NCBI GenBank assembly: GCA_047921175.1
Contig: JBLRWQ010000020.1
Coordinates: 1 to 42,408, forward strand
DNA length: 42,408 nt
Reading direction: 5' to 3'
DNA from: T1Sed10-7 sp047921175
Lineage (GTDB): Bacteria; Actinomycetota; Nitriliruptoria; Nitriliruptorales; Nitriliruptoraceae
Part shown: one piece after another, positions 1-8,383 of the stretch
Layout: every line of letters starts with the position of its first letter
How positions within the stretch are numbered: the stretch's first letter is position 1
Made by a program: the position numbers and the translations under genes
The notes under the pieces: model-generated
Told to the model about the DNA's origin: nothing
The model's input: the letters and a program-made list of their open reading frames with translations, nothing else
Databases searched by the model: none

Positions 1-1059
1 TTGGGCGGCCGAGGCCTGTTGCGAGACCTCCACGGGCACCTCGTAGAAGCTCCGGACGAGGTGGCCGGGGGCGACCTCACGCAGCGGGGGACGCTCGGTC
101 TCGCAGCGCGGGTCGTCCCGGAAGCTGCAGCGCGGGTAGAAGCCGCAGCCCGCCGGCAGCGCCGTCGGCGCGGGCGGCAGCCCGGGGATCGCGGCCAGGT
201 CGCCCCGTTCGGTGTCGCCCAGGACCGGCAGGGAGGTGAGCAGCCCGACGGTGTAGGGATGCCGGGGCCGGGTGAACAGCTCCTCCACCTCGGCCTGCTC
301 GACGACCTCACCGGCGTACATCACCATGACCCGGTCCGCGATGCCCGCGACGACGCCGAGGTCGTGGGTGATCCAGATCACGGCCATCCCGAGGTCGTCC
401 TGGAGCTCGGCGACGAGGTCGATGATCTGCGCCTGGGTGGTGACGTCCAGCGCCGTGGTGGCCTCGTCGGCGACCAGCACCTCCGGATCGCACGACAGCC
501 CGATGGCGATCACGACCCGCTGCCGCATCCCGCCGGAGAACTGGTGCGGGTAGTCGTCCAGGCGGTCCGCAGGCGACGGGATGCCGACCTTGGCGAGCAG
601 CTCGACCGCCCGCTCGCGTGCCGCCGCCTCGCTGAGGCCGAGGTGGTGGCGCATGCCCTCGGTGAGCTGGCGGCCGATGGTGTGGACCGGGTTGAGCGAG
701 GTCATCGGGTCCTGGAAGACGAAGCCGATGCGCTTGCCCCGGACGTGGATCAGCTCCTCCTCGGTGAGCGCGAGCAGCTCGGTATCACCGAGGTGGGCGG
801 TGCCGGTGACCCGGCCCGGCGGGATCGGGATCAGCTTGGTCAGCGCCAGCGTCGACACCGACTTGCCGGAGCCGGACTCGCCGACGATCGCGAGCGTCTC
901 GCCGCGGTGCAGGTCGTAGTCGAGACCGCGGACCACCGCGGCCCGGCCACGCTTGGTCCCGAAGCCGACCTCGAGGTCCCGGACGCGCAGCACGACCTCG
1001 CGCTCCTCCACCACCTCGGCGCCCGAGGCGTCGGGGACCGCACCGGACGGCTCGCTCAT
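1..1059 (-). CDS. Oligopeptide/dipeptide ABC transporter ATPase, DppD/OppD type (3' end outside window)
   Basis: ATP-hydrolysing subunit of a peptide importer on the cytoplasmic face of the membrane. The frame opens at ATG 1057-1059 and stays open through 353 codons to the left edge, so the stop is missing. Visible motifs are Walker A GESGSGKS (about residues 60-67), Q-loop in FVFQDP (about 114-119), signature FSGGMRQR (about 174-181), Walker B VLVADEA (about 195-201) and the H-loop histidine in THDLG. A cysteine-containing C-terminal segment around residues 310-330 (FYPRC, then another Cys) fits the oligo_HPY extension of DppD/OppD proteins. The start codon overlaps the stop of the upstream permease gene (ATGA), so it belongs to the operon running from the binding protein at 4595. 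Family membership is certain; the substrate is inferred. Confidence 0.95.
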   Translation of the reverse strand, partial: MSEPSGAVPDASGAEVVEEREVVLRVRDLEVGFGTKRGRAAVVRGLDYDLHRGETLAIVGESGSGKSVSTLALTKLIPIPPGRVTGTAHLGDTELLALTEEELIHVRGKRIGFVFQDPMTSLNPVHTIGRQLTEGMRHHLGLSEAAARERAVELLAKVGIPSPADRLDDYPHQFSGGMRQRVVIAIGLSCDPEVLVADEATTALDVTTQAQIIDLVAELQDDLGMAVIWITHDLGVVAGIADRVMVMYAGEVVEQAEVEELFTRPRHPYTVGLLTSLPVLGDTERGDLAAIPGLPPAPTALPAGCGFYPRCSFRDDPRCETERPPLREVAPGHLVRSFYEVPVEVSQQASAAQ

Positions 1060-1961
1060 GACACCCCCCGCGACTGGATGATGGAGCGCTGCTTCGGGTC
1101 GAGCGCGTCACGGAGCCCGTCACCGACGAGGTTGAGCGCCATCACCGTCAGGAAGATCGCGAGCCCCGGGAACAGGCTCATCCACCAGGCCCCGATCGCG
1201 ATGAACCCCTGGGCGTCCAGCAGCATCAGGCCCCAGGCGGGCCGCGGCGGCTGGACGCCGATACCGAGGTAGGACAGGGCGGCCTCGGTCAGGATCGCGA
1301 ACGCGAGCGACAGCGAGGTCTGCACGATGACCGGTGCCGCGACGTTGGGCAGCACGTGCCGGCTGACGATGCGCCAGTCGCTGGCCCCCAGCGAGCGGGA
1401 GGCCCGCACGAAGACCTCCTCACGCACGCTCAGCACCGAGCCGCGCACGACCCGGGCGAAGATCGGGGTGAACACGACCCCGATCGCGATCATGGTGTTG
1501 ACCAGGCTGGGCGAGAGCACCGCGACGATCGCGATCGCGAGCAGCACGACGGGGAAGGAGAACAGGATGTCCATGGTGCGCATCAGCACCGCGTCGATCC
1601 AGCCACCGCGGTAGCCGGCGATCAACCCGATGAGGGTGCCGAGCACGAGCGAGATCCCGACGGCGACGGCGCCGACCTGCAGGGAGACCCGCGCGCCGAA
1701 GATGATGCGCGACAGGATGTCGCGGCCGAGCTCGTCGGTCCCGAACCAGTGGTCCCCGGACGGCGGTTCGAGCCGGCGGGCCAGGTCCCCGTCGGTGTAG
1801 CCGTAGGGGGCGACCGCATCGGCGAAGACCGCGGCGAGGATCAGCAGCGCGAGGACGATGAGACCGGCCGCCGCGAGCCGGTTGGACAGCAGCGCCGACA
1901 GCGTCTCGCGCCAGCGCGGGACGGAGGGCTCGTCGGGGGTCTGGAGCGGCTCGTCGCTCAC
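1056..1961 (-). CDS. Peptide ABC transporter permease, DppC/OppC type
   Basis: Inner-membrane permease of the peptide importer, 301 aa. The start is GTG 1959-1961, giving MSDEPLQTPDEPSV; it overlaps the stop of the DppB-type gene as GTGA. A first helix lies at about residues 25-45, followed by the short periplasmic segment with HWFGTDELGRDILSR that is typical of DppC/OppC N-termini, and then several further helices. The EAA-type loop that contacts the ATPase is visible as EEVFVRASRSLGASDWRIV, about two thirds along. The C-terminus has the family's PPRPAWGLML and FPGLAIF stretches. Length is normal. It is translated from the same message as its neighbours, with 4-base overlaps at both ends. 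Confidence 0.95.
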   Translation of the reverse strand: MSDEPLQTPDEPSVPRWRETLSALLSNRLAAAGLIVLALLILAAVFADAVAPYGYTDGDLARRLEPPSGDHWFGTDELGRDILSRIIFGARVSLQVGAVAVGISLVLGTLIGLIAGYRGGWIDAVLMRTMDILFSFPVVLLAIAIVAVLSPSLVNTMIAIGVVFTPIFARVVRGSVLSVREEVFVRASRSLGASDWRIVSRHVLPNVAAPVIVQTSLSLAFAILTEAALSYLGIGVQPPRPAWGLMLLDAQGFIAIGAWWMSLFPGLAIFLTVMALNLVGDGLRDALDPKQRSIIQSRGVS

Positions 1962-2902
1962 GATGCGGTGATCCTCGGGTCGAGCCTGGCGTACAGCAGG
2001 TCGACCAGCAGGTTGATGAGCAGGAACCCGACCGCGATCAGCAGGACCGCGCCCTGGAGCAGCGGGTAGTCGCGTCGCACGACGGAGTCCAGCGCGAGGC
2101 GACCGATGCCGGGCCAGGCGAACACCACCTCGACCACCACGATGCCGCCGAGCAGGGTCGCGAGCTGGAGCCCGGTGACGGTCACGATCGGGATCCAGGC
2201 GTTGCGCAGCACGTGGTGGCGGAGGATGTAGCGGGGCGGCATCCCCTTGGCTCGAGCCAGGCGGACGTGCTCGGCGCCCTGGGCCTCGAGCACGCTGGAG
2301 CGCACGAACCGGGTCAGGATCGCCCCGGTGACCACCCCGGCGGTGACCGCCGGCAGGATCAGCCGCTGGAGCGAGGCGATCGGATCCTCGAGCGGGGAGA
2401 CGTACCCGGACGGCGGCAGCCACCCGAGGGTGCGGGCGAAGACGAGGATCAGCAGCAGCCCGAACCAGAAGTCCGGGACCGAGACGCCGATCTGGGCGAA
2501 CCCGGAGGCGGCGTAGTCGACCGGCTTGCCCTGCCGGACCGCGGAGATGATCCCGGCGGGCAGGGCGATCGCGAGCCCGACGAGCAGCGCGGCGACCGCG
2601 AGCAGCGCGGTGGCCGGCAGCCGCTCCAGCAGCGAGGTGGTGACGGGCTGACCGGTCCGGAAGCTGACGCCGAGGTCGCCGGTGAGGGCACTGGTGAGCC
2701 AGTTCCCGTACTGCAGCAGCAGGGGCTGATCGAGACCGGCACGGGCGATGAGCGCGTCGTAGAGGTCCTGGTCGAACCGGGTGCCGAGCGCCGTGCGGAC
2801 GGGGTCGCCCGGCACGAGGTGGATCAGCGCGAAGACGACGATGGAGACCCCGAGGAGCGCGAGGGCGGCCTGTGCCGTGCGACGGAGCACGTACCGCCCC
2901 AC
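1958..2902 (-). CDS. Peptide ABC transporter permease, DppB/OppB type
   Basis: First membrane subunit of the peptide importer, 314 aa. The N-terminus MGRYVLRRTAQAALALLGVS followed by HLVPGDPVRTALG is the classic DppB/OppB opening. Around six membrane helices are seen. The EAA loop is the stretch with HVRLARAKGMPPRYILRHHV, and the C-terminus ends DLLYARLDPRI. The start at 2902 is followed downstream by GTGA coupling to the DppC-type gene. The gene sits 100 bases after the binding-protein stop; a GC-rich hairpin in that gap (2967-2993) may set the permease level below the binding-protein level, as is common in such operons. Confidence 0.95.
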   Translation of the reverse strand: MGRYVLRRTAQAALALLGVSIVVFALIHLVPGDPVRTALGTRFDQDLYDALIARAGLDQPLLLQYGNWLTSALTGDLGVSFRTGQPVTTSLLERLPATALLAVAALLVGLAIALPAGIISAVRQGKPVDYAASGFAQIGVSVPDFWFGLLLILVFARTLGWLPPSGYVSPLEDPIASLQRLILPAVTAGVVTGAILTRFVRSSVLEAQGAEHVRLARAKGMPPRYILRHHVLRNAWIPIVTVTGLQLATLLGGIVVVEVVFAWPGIGRLALDSVVRRDYPLLQGAVLLIAVGFLLINLLVDLLYARLDPRITAS

Positions 2903-2966
2903 GCATCACCTCCCCGTCCCGGGTCGGACCCCGCGGACCGCGGGGATCCCTGGGGCTGTGTCGGGT

Positions 2967-2993
2967 GGGTGGGGACCGCGGGGGCCCCCACCC
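2967..2993 (-). terminator. Intercistronic hairpin between binding-protein and permease genes
   Basis: A perfect 8-bp inverted repeat, GGGTGGGG (2967-2974) with CCCCACCC (2986-2993), separated by an 11-nt loop. A second shorter one, CCCCGC/GCGGGG, lies just beyond at about 2929-2945. No U-tract follows, so this is more likely an attenuating or mRNA-stabilising stem than a full terminator. Its position, directly after the lipoprotein gene and before the permeases, suits differential expression. The role is inferred. Confidence 0.4.
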
Positions 2994-3002
2994 GGACCCG
3001 CG

Positions 3003-4595
3003 TCACCCTAGCTGCGTCGTCACGAAGCGCGTCGCGACGTCGGGCCGGGTCTCGTAGCCGGTCACCGACGGCGACCACGCCTCGAGGATGTCGGGGTTGT
3101 AGAAGTAGATGTAGGACGCCTGGTCCACGATCCGGGCCGCAGCCTGGTCGTAGAGGTCCTTGCGGGTGTCCACGTCGGTCTCGACGCGGGCCGCGTCGAG
3201 CAGCTCGTCCACCTCGTCATCGGCGAAGCCCTGGAAGTTGAACCCGCCGGTCGAGTGGTGCTGCGCGTAGTAGAAGTCGTCCGGGTCGATGTTGCCGAGC
3301 CAGCCGAGCGCGAAGGCGTCGAAGTTGCCGTCGCCCTGCTCCGCGAGCCAGGTCGAGAAGTCCTCGGTGCGGATCTCCACCTCGATACCGACCTCCGCGA
3401 GCTGGCTCGCGATGACCTGCGCCGAGGTGACCGTCTCCGGGAACTCGTTGGTGACCATCAGGTCGATCGTCAGCCCGCTGACCCCGGCGTCGTCCAGCAG
3501 CTGCCGGGCCTGGTCCGGGTCGTACCCGAAGGGCGCGTGGTCGAGGTACCAGAAGCTGGACTCCGGGATGGCGGTCTCGTTCGGGGTAGCCGCATCGAAC
3601 TTGGCCGCCTCGGTGATGTCGTCGATGTTCAGCGCGAACGCGATGGCCCGCCGCACGTCGACGTCGTCGAAGGGTTCCCGGTCGTTGTTGAGCGCCAGGT
3701 ACCAGTAGTCGTTGCCCGGCACCTGCGCGAGCACGATGTCGTCGGAGGCCTCGAGCTGCGCGATCTGCTGCGGCGGGACGGAGTCGATCCAGTCGACCTC
3801 ACCGGTCTCCAGGTTGGTGACCTTCACGCTCTCGTCCGGGATGACGCGGAACTCGACCCCGTCGAGGAACGGGCCGTCGCCCCAGTAGTCGGGGTTGGCC
3901 TCGAGCACGACGTTGTCCCCGGGGGTGAAGGACACGAAGGCGAAGGGGCCCGTTCCGTTCGGCTGGTCCTGCAGGGTGCCCGCCTCGAGGTCCGCCGCCG
4001 GGGCGATCGCCATGCCCTTGAAGGCGCCGATCTGGTCGAGGAGGTTGGGGGCGGGCCGGTTGAGCTCGATCACCACGGTCAGGTCATCGGGCGCGTCGTA
4101 GCCCTCGACCGCAGCGAGGCGGAAGGCGTTGGCACCCTCCTCGGCGATGCGCTCGTAGGAGGCCACCACGTCCGCGGCGGTCAACGGCGAGCCGTCGTGG
4201 AAGGTCACGCCCTCGCGCAGGGTGAAGGTCCAGGTCAGCAGGTCGTCGGAGACGTCCCACGACTCGGCCAGCGCCGGCTCCGGGGTGAGGTCGTCGCCCG
4301 GCTGCACGAGGGTGTCGTAGACGTTCTCCAGCACGGTGAAGGCGAAGGACGAGCTGGTGGTGTGGGGGTCGAGCTGGTCCGGATCGCCACCGATCGCCGC
4401 GATCAGGGTGCCGCCAGCGGCGTCACCGTCGGCGTCATCGGGGTCGGGGTCGGGGTCGGCGTCGGTGTCGTCCGTGGTGTCGTCGACGGGGTCGTCACCG
4501 GTCGGATCGTCGACGTCGACCGCGTCGCCGCCGCCACAGGCGGCGAGGGTCAGTGCGAGGATGGACAGGAGGGCGAGAGGGGTCCGCCAACGCAT
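3003..4595 (-). CDS. Peptide/nickel-type ABC transporter substrate-binding lipoprotein (SBP family 5)
   Basis: Extracellular solute receptor feeding the permeases encoded downstream, 530 aa. The N-terminus is a signal peptide ending in a lipobox LTLAAC with the lipidated cysteine at residue 20. An unusual Asp/Thr/Pro-rich linker of about 40 residues follows (4425-4535, a run of imperfect GTCGGG/GTC repeats on the plus strand). The family-5 fold then begins at GGTLIAAIGGDPDQLDPH and includes LAESWDVSDDLLTWTFTLR, GVTFHDGSPLTAADVV, and NPDYWGDGPFLDGVEFR. The start is ATG 4593-4595 with GAAGGAG at good distance. The long leader to the putative promoter near 4713 could carry control, but none was identified. 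Peptide specificity is a family-based guess. Confidence 0.93.
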   Translation of the reverse strand: MRWRTPLALLSILALTLAACGGGDAVDVDDPTGDDPVDDTTDDTDADPDPDPDDADGDAAGGTLIAAIGGDPDQLDPHTTSSSFAFTVLENVYDTLVQPGDDLTPEPALAESWDVSDDLLTWTFTLREGVTFHDGSPLTAADVVASYERIAEEGANAFRLAAVEGYDAPDDLTVVIELNRPAPNLLDQIGAFKGMAIAPAADLEAGTLQDQPNGTGPFAFVSFTPGDNVVLEANPDYWGDGPFLDGVEFRVIPDESVKVTNLETGEVDWIDSVPPQQIAQLEASDDIVLAQVPGNDYWYLALNNDREPFDDVDVRRAIAFALNIDDITEAAKFDAATPNETAIPESSFWYLDHAPFGYDPDQARQLLDDAGVSGLTIDLMVTNEFPETVTSAQVIASQLAEVGIEVEIRTEDFSTWLAEQGDGNFDAFALGWLGNIDPDDFYYAQHHSTGGFNFQGFADDEVDELLDAARVETDVDTRKDLYDQAAARIVDQASYIYFYNPDILEAWSPSVTGYETRPDVATRFVTTQLG

Positions 4596-4712
4596 GGGCG
4601 CTCCTTCATCGGGGATGGCCGCTGCGCGGGGTGTGACGAGCCGCCGGAGCGCTGCCGTCGTAGGGGCGTCACGCGCTCGTCGCGCGCCACCCGCCGTCGC
4701 TGCGGTCCTCCT

Positions 4713-4718
4713 ACCGTA
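4713..4718 (-). promoter_or_regulatory. Putative -10 for the peptide importer operon
   Basis: On the minus strand this reads TACGGT, the same hexamer seen before several other genes in the window. It is the only TANNNT in a suitable context in the gap before the lipoprotein gene and would give a leader of roughly 110 nt. No clear -35 is visible. Moderate to low confidence. Confidence 0.35.
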
Positions 4719-4799
4719 CTCGCAGGGTGCCGGCCGGGAGCGGGCGGCCGTGGCCGTCCGGCCAGGGTGGGCATCGCGGACCGGCGCGTCCCGGCCCGG

Positions 4800-6017
4800 T
4801 CAGGCCTCAGCCACGACCCGCTTCAGCTCCCGCCGTGCCAGCGCCATCTCGTGGACCTCGTCGGGCCCGTCCGCCATCCGCAGCGTGCGGGCGTGGGCCC
4901 ACATCATCGCCAGCGGGGTGTCATCGGTGAACCCCATCCCGCCGTGGACCTGGATCGCCTTGTCGAGCACCCATTCGGCCATCGACGGCGCCACGATCTT
5001 GATCGCCGAGATCTCCATCCGTGCACCCCGGTTCCCGACGGTGTCCATCAGGTGGGCGGTCTTCAGCGTCAGCAGCCGGGCCTGCTCGATGCGCACCCGG
5101 GACTGGGCGATCCAGTGCTGCACCATCCCCTGCTGGGCGATCGGCCTGCCGAACGCGGTCCGGGTCGCCGCCCGGGTGCACAGGAGCTCGAAGGCCCGCT
5201 CGGCCATGCCGATCATGCGCATGCAGTGGTGGATGCGCCCGGGCCCCAGCCGCTGCTGCGCGATGGCGAACCCGTCGCCCTCCTCCCCCAGGAGGTTGGC
5301 CACGGGCACGCGGACATCGGTGAACGCCACCTCGGGGTGGCCGCCGTGGCCGTCGAAGCGACCGAACACCGGCAGCTCGCGCACCACCTCGACCCCCGGC
5401 GTGTCCATGGGCACGAGCACCATCGACTGCTGGTGGTAGGGGTCCGCGTCCGGGTTCGTCACCCCCATGAGGATGCCGACCTTGCACGCGGGGCTGGCCG
5501 CACCGGATGACCACCACTTGCGCCCGTTGATGACGTACTCGTCCCCGTCACGGACGATCGAGGCCTGGATGTTGCGGGCGTCCGAGGAGGCCACGTCCGG
5601 CTCGGTCATGAAGAAGGCCGACCGGATCTCCTGCTCGAGCAGCGGGTACAGCCAGCGTTCCTGCTGTCCCGGCGTGCCGAACAGGTGCAGGATCTCCATG
5701 TTGCCGGTGTCGGGCGCGGCGCAGTTGGTCACCACCGGGGCGATCAGGGGCGAGCGGCCGGTCAGCTCCGCGAGATGGGCGTAGTCGAGGTTGCTGAGCC
5801 CCGCCCCGTGCTCCTCATCGGGGAGGAACAGGTTCCACAGCCCACGGCTGCGTGCCTCGGCGGTCAGTTCATGCAGGATCGGTGGGTGGGCGTGTCGGTC
5901 ACCGGCCTGGGCCAGCTGCGCCTCGTAGACCGGCTCGGCGGGAACGACGCGCTCACGGACGAACGCCTCCAGCTCCGTGTGCAGCCGCCGTCCGTTCTCG
6001 CTCAGCCCCAGCTCCAT
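4800..6017 (-). CDS. Acyl-CoA dehydrogenase, ACAD10/11-like
   Basis: FAD-dependent enzyme that would introduce the 2,3-double bond in an acyl-CoA, 405 aa. The start was set at ATG 6015-6017 because GGGAGG lies 7 nt upstream; a longer frame exists but lacks a ribosome site. The flavin/substrate motifs FFMTEPDVASSDARNI and GRKWWSSGA lie mid-protein, and the C-terminal domain has QVHGGMGFTDDTPLAM. The end carries ADGPDEVHEMALAR: where medium-chain enzymes have the catalytic Glu of a YEG motif, Asp is present here, as I recall for the ACAD10/11-like branch. It is not clearly co-transcribed with the importer. The substrate chain is unknown. A crotonase on the same strand at 6400-7227 suggests a shared acyl-CoA theme. 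Confidence 0.92.
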   Translation of the reverse strand: MELGLSENGRRLHTELEAFVRERVVPAEPVYEAQLAQAGDRHAHPPILHELTAEARSRGLWNLFLPDEEHGAGLSNLDYAHLAELTGRSPLIAPVVTNCAAPDTGNMEILHLFGTPGQQERWLYPLLEQEIRSAFFMTEPDVASSDARNIQASIVRDGDEYVINGRKWWSSGAASPACKVGILMGVTNPDADPYHQQSMVLVPMDTPGVEVVRELPVFGRFDGHGGHPEVAFTDVRVPVANLLGEEGDGFAIAQQRLGPGRIHHCMRMIGMAERAFELLCTRAATRTAFGRPIAQQGMVQHWIAQSRVRIEQARLLTLKTAHLMDTVGNRGARMEISAIKIVAPSMAEWVLDKAIQVHGGMGFTDDTPLAMMWAHARTLRMADGPDEVHEMALARRELKRVVAEA

Positions 6018-6046
6018 CTGCGCACCTCCCGGTCGAGATGAGGGGC

Positions 6047-6052
6047 ACCGTA
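6047..6052 (-). promoter_or_regulatory. Putative -10 for acyl-CoA dehydrogenase gene
   Basis: TACGGT on the minus strand, 29 nt before the ATG at 6017, leaving a short leader that holds the GGGAGG ribosome site. No clear -35 is seen. Confidence 0.4.
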
Positions 6053-6104
6053 GGCGACCGCACCCACCCCGCACGAGCCGGCGCTGCTGCCGCCGGCGAC
6101 CGCC

Positions 6105-6341
6105 TCAGTCCTCCATCTCGGCCCGGCCCTGGTGGTAGCCGTCGACGGCCGCCGAGGTCAGGTCGCGGGACAGCTCCACGCCAGCCTTGGTCGCGGTGAC
6201 CGCGCCCTCCTTGACCTGCTTGTAGGCGTCCCGTCGCAGCTCACGGCGCCGCCGCTCCCCGCTGTCGGGATCGAGCAGGTACATCGCACCAGCCCCGATG
6301 CCGGCGCCGACCGCCATGCTCAGGTACGTCCGAAGGCGCAT
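6105..6341 (-). CDS. Small YtxH-like membrane-anchored protein
   Basis: 78 aa. The N-terminus LRTYLSMAVGAGIGAGAMYLL is a glycine-rich hydrophobic segment that could span the membrane, followed directly by DPDSGERRRRELRRD, a motif I associate with small actinobacterial/proteobacterial YtxH-type proteins. The rest is a charged, helix-prone tail (KQVKEGAVTATKAGVELSRD) and an acidic end. AGGAGC precedes the ATG at 6341. Function is unknown; such proteins are often stress-associated, but nothing here shows that. Confidence 0.75.
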   Translation of the reverse strand: MRLRTYLSMAVGAGIGAGAMYLLDPDSGERRRRELRRDAYKQVKEGAVTATKAGVELSRDLTSAAVDGYHQGRAEMED

Positions 6342-6399
6342 GTCTGCTCCTGCCCGCGTCGTGGTGATCGATCCGTTCCGACCCTACCGGCCGCCGGGG

Positions 6400-7227
6400 T
6401 CAGGGCGCATCCCGTTCGGCGACGGCCTGCTGCCAGCCGACCTCCTCGGCGCGGCGCTTGAAGGCCAGCCCCTCCGCGGTGTGCCGGGCCATCCCGTCGA
6501 ACAGCGTCGCCAGCAGCTGCGCGGTGTGCAGCCCCTGGTCGACCATGGTCTGGTTGATCACCGTCTTGTGCATCGCGAGCTGGTTGCGGGGCACGGTCGC
6601 GATGCGGGCCGCCAACGCAGCCACGCGGTCGGCGAGGGCCGCCTCGGGGACGGCCTCGAGGATCAGGCCGATGCGGGCCGCCTCACGCCCGTCGATGAGG
6701 TCACCGGTGAACAGCAGGCGCTTGGCCCGCTCCGCACCGAGCCGCTGGACCCACATCATGGTCGTCGGCACGCCCCAGACCCGCGCGGGCGGGTAGCCGA
6801 AGCGGGCGTCCTCGGCGGCGAGGATCAGGTCACAGCACAGCGCGATGTCCGAGCCACCGGCCACCGCGGCCCCGTGGACCTGCGCGATCGTCGGGGTGCG
6901 GGCGCGCCACAGCGCCATGAAGCACTCGGTGTTGCGGCCCATCATGCGCAGGTCGACGGTGGCGTCGAAGGGCAGCTCCTGCACCCCGGGGTTCGGGCCC
7001 GGGGTGGCGGCGTAGACCTCGAGGTCGTAGCCGGCACAGAACCCCGGACCGGCACCGTCGAGCACGATGACGTGGACCCGGTCGTCGGCATCCGCCGTCT
7101 CGACCGCGTGCCGGAGCTCCTCCGGCATCGGGTCGACGATGGCGTTGTAGCGCTCCGGCCGGTCCAGGGTGATGCGGGTGATCGGCCCGTCGGCGCGGAC
7201 CCGGAGGGTCTCGTAGCCCGTGGTCAT
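6400..7227 (-). CDS. Crotonase/enoyl-CoA hydratase family protein with altered active-site residues
   Basis: Crotonase-fold protein, 275 aa, starting at ATG 7225-7227 with GGGAGG upstream. The oxyanion-hole segments are present: GPGFCAGYDLEVY and HGAAVAGGSDIALCCDLIL. The two glutamates of classical enoyl-CoA hydratases are not conserved. The first (GGCEL type) is Asp in GGSDIAL, and the second (PE after FGxP) is Pro in RFGYPPARVWG. The protein therefore probably does not catalyse the standard hydration; isomerase, hydrolase or another crotonase reaction is possible. It is divergent from the EamA gene at 7373. The putative minus-strand -10 is TACGGT at 7287-7292. Confidence 0.88.
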   Translation of the reverse strand: MTTGYETLRVRADGPITRITLDRPERYNAIVDPMPEELRHAVETADADDRVHVIVLDGAGPGFCAGYDLEVYAATPGPNPGVQELPFDATVDLRMMGRNTECFMALWRARTPTIAQVHGAAVAGGSDIALCCDLILAAEDARFGYPPARVWGVPTTMMWVQRLGAERAKRLLFTGDLIDGREAARIGLILEAVPEAALADRVAALAARIATVPRNQLAMHKTVINQTMVDQGLHTAQLLATLFDGMARHTAEGLAFKRRAEEVGWQQAVAERDAP

Positions 7228-7286
7228 GCGCGTCCTCCCGGCGACAGCTGGCACCGCATCCGCACGACCGGGACGCGGGTCAGGGG

Positions 7287-7315
7287 ACCGTAACGCAGAC
7301 CGAGGTCGGTAGCCT
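7287..7315. promoter_or_regulatory. Divergent promoter pair between crotonase and EamA genes
   Basis: Two -10-like hexamers point apart: TACGGT on the minus strand (7287-7292) towards the crotonase gene, and TAGCCT on the plus strand (7310-7315) towards the transporter gene at 7373. Both leave a 50-60 nt leader. No -35 could be assigned. Confidence 0.4.
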
Positions 7316-7372
7316 GGACGGGGCGTCCGGTCCCCCGAACGCGTCGCCATCCCTCGTCTTCGCGGAGCCCAC

Positions 7373-8320
7373 GTGGCCTCCTCCCCCACCGACGGGCCGC
7401 GCCAGCGGTTGCTGCAGACCGGCGCGGGCACCAACCTGGAGGCCTTCGGTGCCGCGGAGTGGTCCCTGCTGGCGGTGATCGCCGGCATCTGGGGCTCGTC
7501 CTTCCTGCTCATGGAGATCGGCCTGCGTGCCTTCGCCCCCGGGGTGATCTCGCTCGCGCGGGTCGGCCTCGGTGCTGCTGCGCTCGCGTTGGTCCCCCGG
7601 GCCCGCCGGACCAGGATCGATCGCGCGGACTGGCCGCGGGTCGCCCTGCTCGGCGTCGTCTGGATGGGGATCCCGCTCCTGCTCTTCCCGATCGCCCAGC
7701 AGTGGATCGACTCCTCGGTCGCCGGCATGATCAACGGCGCGATGCCGCTGACGGTGGCGGCCTGGGCGAGCCTGCTGCTCGGTCGCGCGCCGGGACGCAC
7801 CCAGCTGGTCGGGCTGGTGCTCGGCTTCGTGGGGATCGTCGCGATCGCGGCACCGGAGCTGCCGCTCGGCGCGCTGACGGACGGTGGCACCGCCACGACC
7901 GCCGCCGGGGCCGGGCTGGTGCTGCTCGCCACCGTCCTGTACGGCCTGGCCGCGAACCTCGCGGTACCGCTCCAGCAGCGCTACGGCTCCCTGCCGGTGC
8001 TGCTGCGCGTCCAGGCGGTCGCGCTCGTGCTGGTCGTCCCCGCCGGCATCGTCGCACTGCCGAGCTCGAGCTGGGCGCTCGGACCCGCGATCGCGATGGT
8101 GCCGCTCGGGGTGCTCGGCACCGGGTTGGCCTTCGTGCTGATGGCCACCCTGGTCGGTCGCGTCGGCGGGCCGCGTGGCTCCATCGCGATCTACGTCGTC
8201 CCGGTGGTCGCGATGGCGCTCGGGGTGGTGGCCCTCGGGGAGCGCATCCACCCGCTCGCGGTGGCAGGCACGGCCCTGGTCCTCGTCGGGGCCTGGATCA
8301 CCTCCCGCCGGGAAGGGTGA
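7373..8320 (+). CDS. EamA-family (DMT superfamily) transporter
   Basis: Cytoplasmic-membrane metabolite transporter, 315 aa, about ten helices in two homologous EamA halves. The first half contains IWGSSFLLMEIGL and the second half ends in the typical GERIHPLAVAGTALVLVGAW. The start is GTG 7373 with GGAG 6 nt upstream. The N-terminal 25 residues are cytoplasmic and polar. Family members export amino acids, nucleosides or sugars, and the substrate cannot be read from the sequence. It is transcribed away from the crotonase gene, and the small membrane gene at 8384 follows in the same direction after 63 bases. Confidence 0.9.
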   Translation: MASSPTDGPRQRLLQTGAGTNLEAFGAAEWSLLAVIAGIWGSSFLLMEIGLRAFAPGVISLARVGLGAAALALVPRARRTRIDRADWPRVALLGVVWMGIPLLLFPIAQQWIDSSVAGMINGAMPLTVAAWASLLLGRAPGRTQLVGLVLGFVGIVAIAAPELPLGALTDGGTATTAAGAGLVLLATVLYGLAANLAVPLQQRYGSLPVLLRVQAVALVLVVPAGIVALPSSSWALGPAIAMVPLGVLGTGLAFVLMATLVGRVGGPRGSIAIYVVPVVAMALGVVALGERIHPLAVAGTALVLVGAWITSRREG

Positions 8321-8383
8321 GCGGCCCCGGCGCTACCTTCGAGCTTCCGAGCCGCACCCGCGCACCCCCGCCACGAGGCACCT

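Noticed and set aside
1..1272. Plus-strand 423-codon frame at the left edge
   Set aside because: Antisense to the ABC ATPase, whose Walker and signature motifs are all present.
3255..5510. A 751-codon plus-strand frame opposite the binding protein and acyl-CoA dehydrogenase genes
   Set aside because: Mirror of two recognised genes with no domain of its own.
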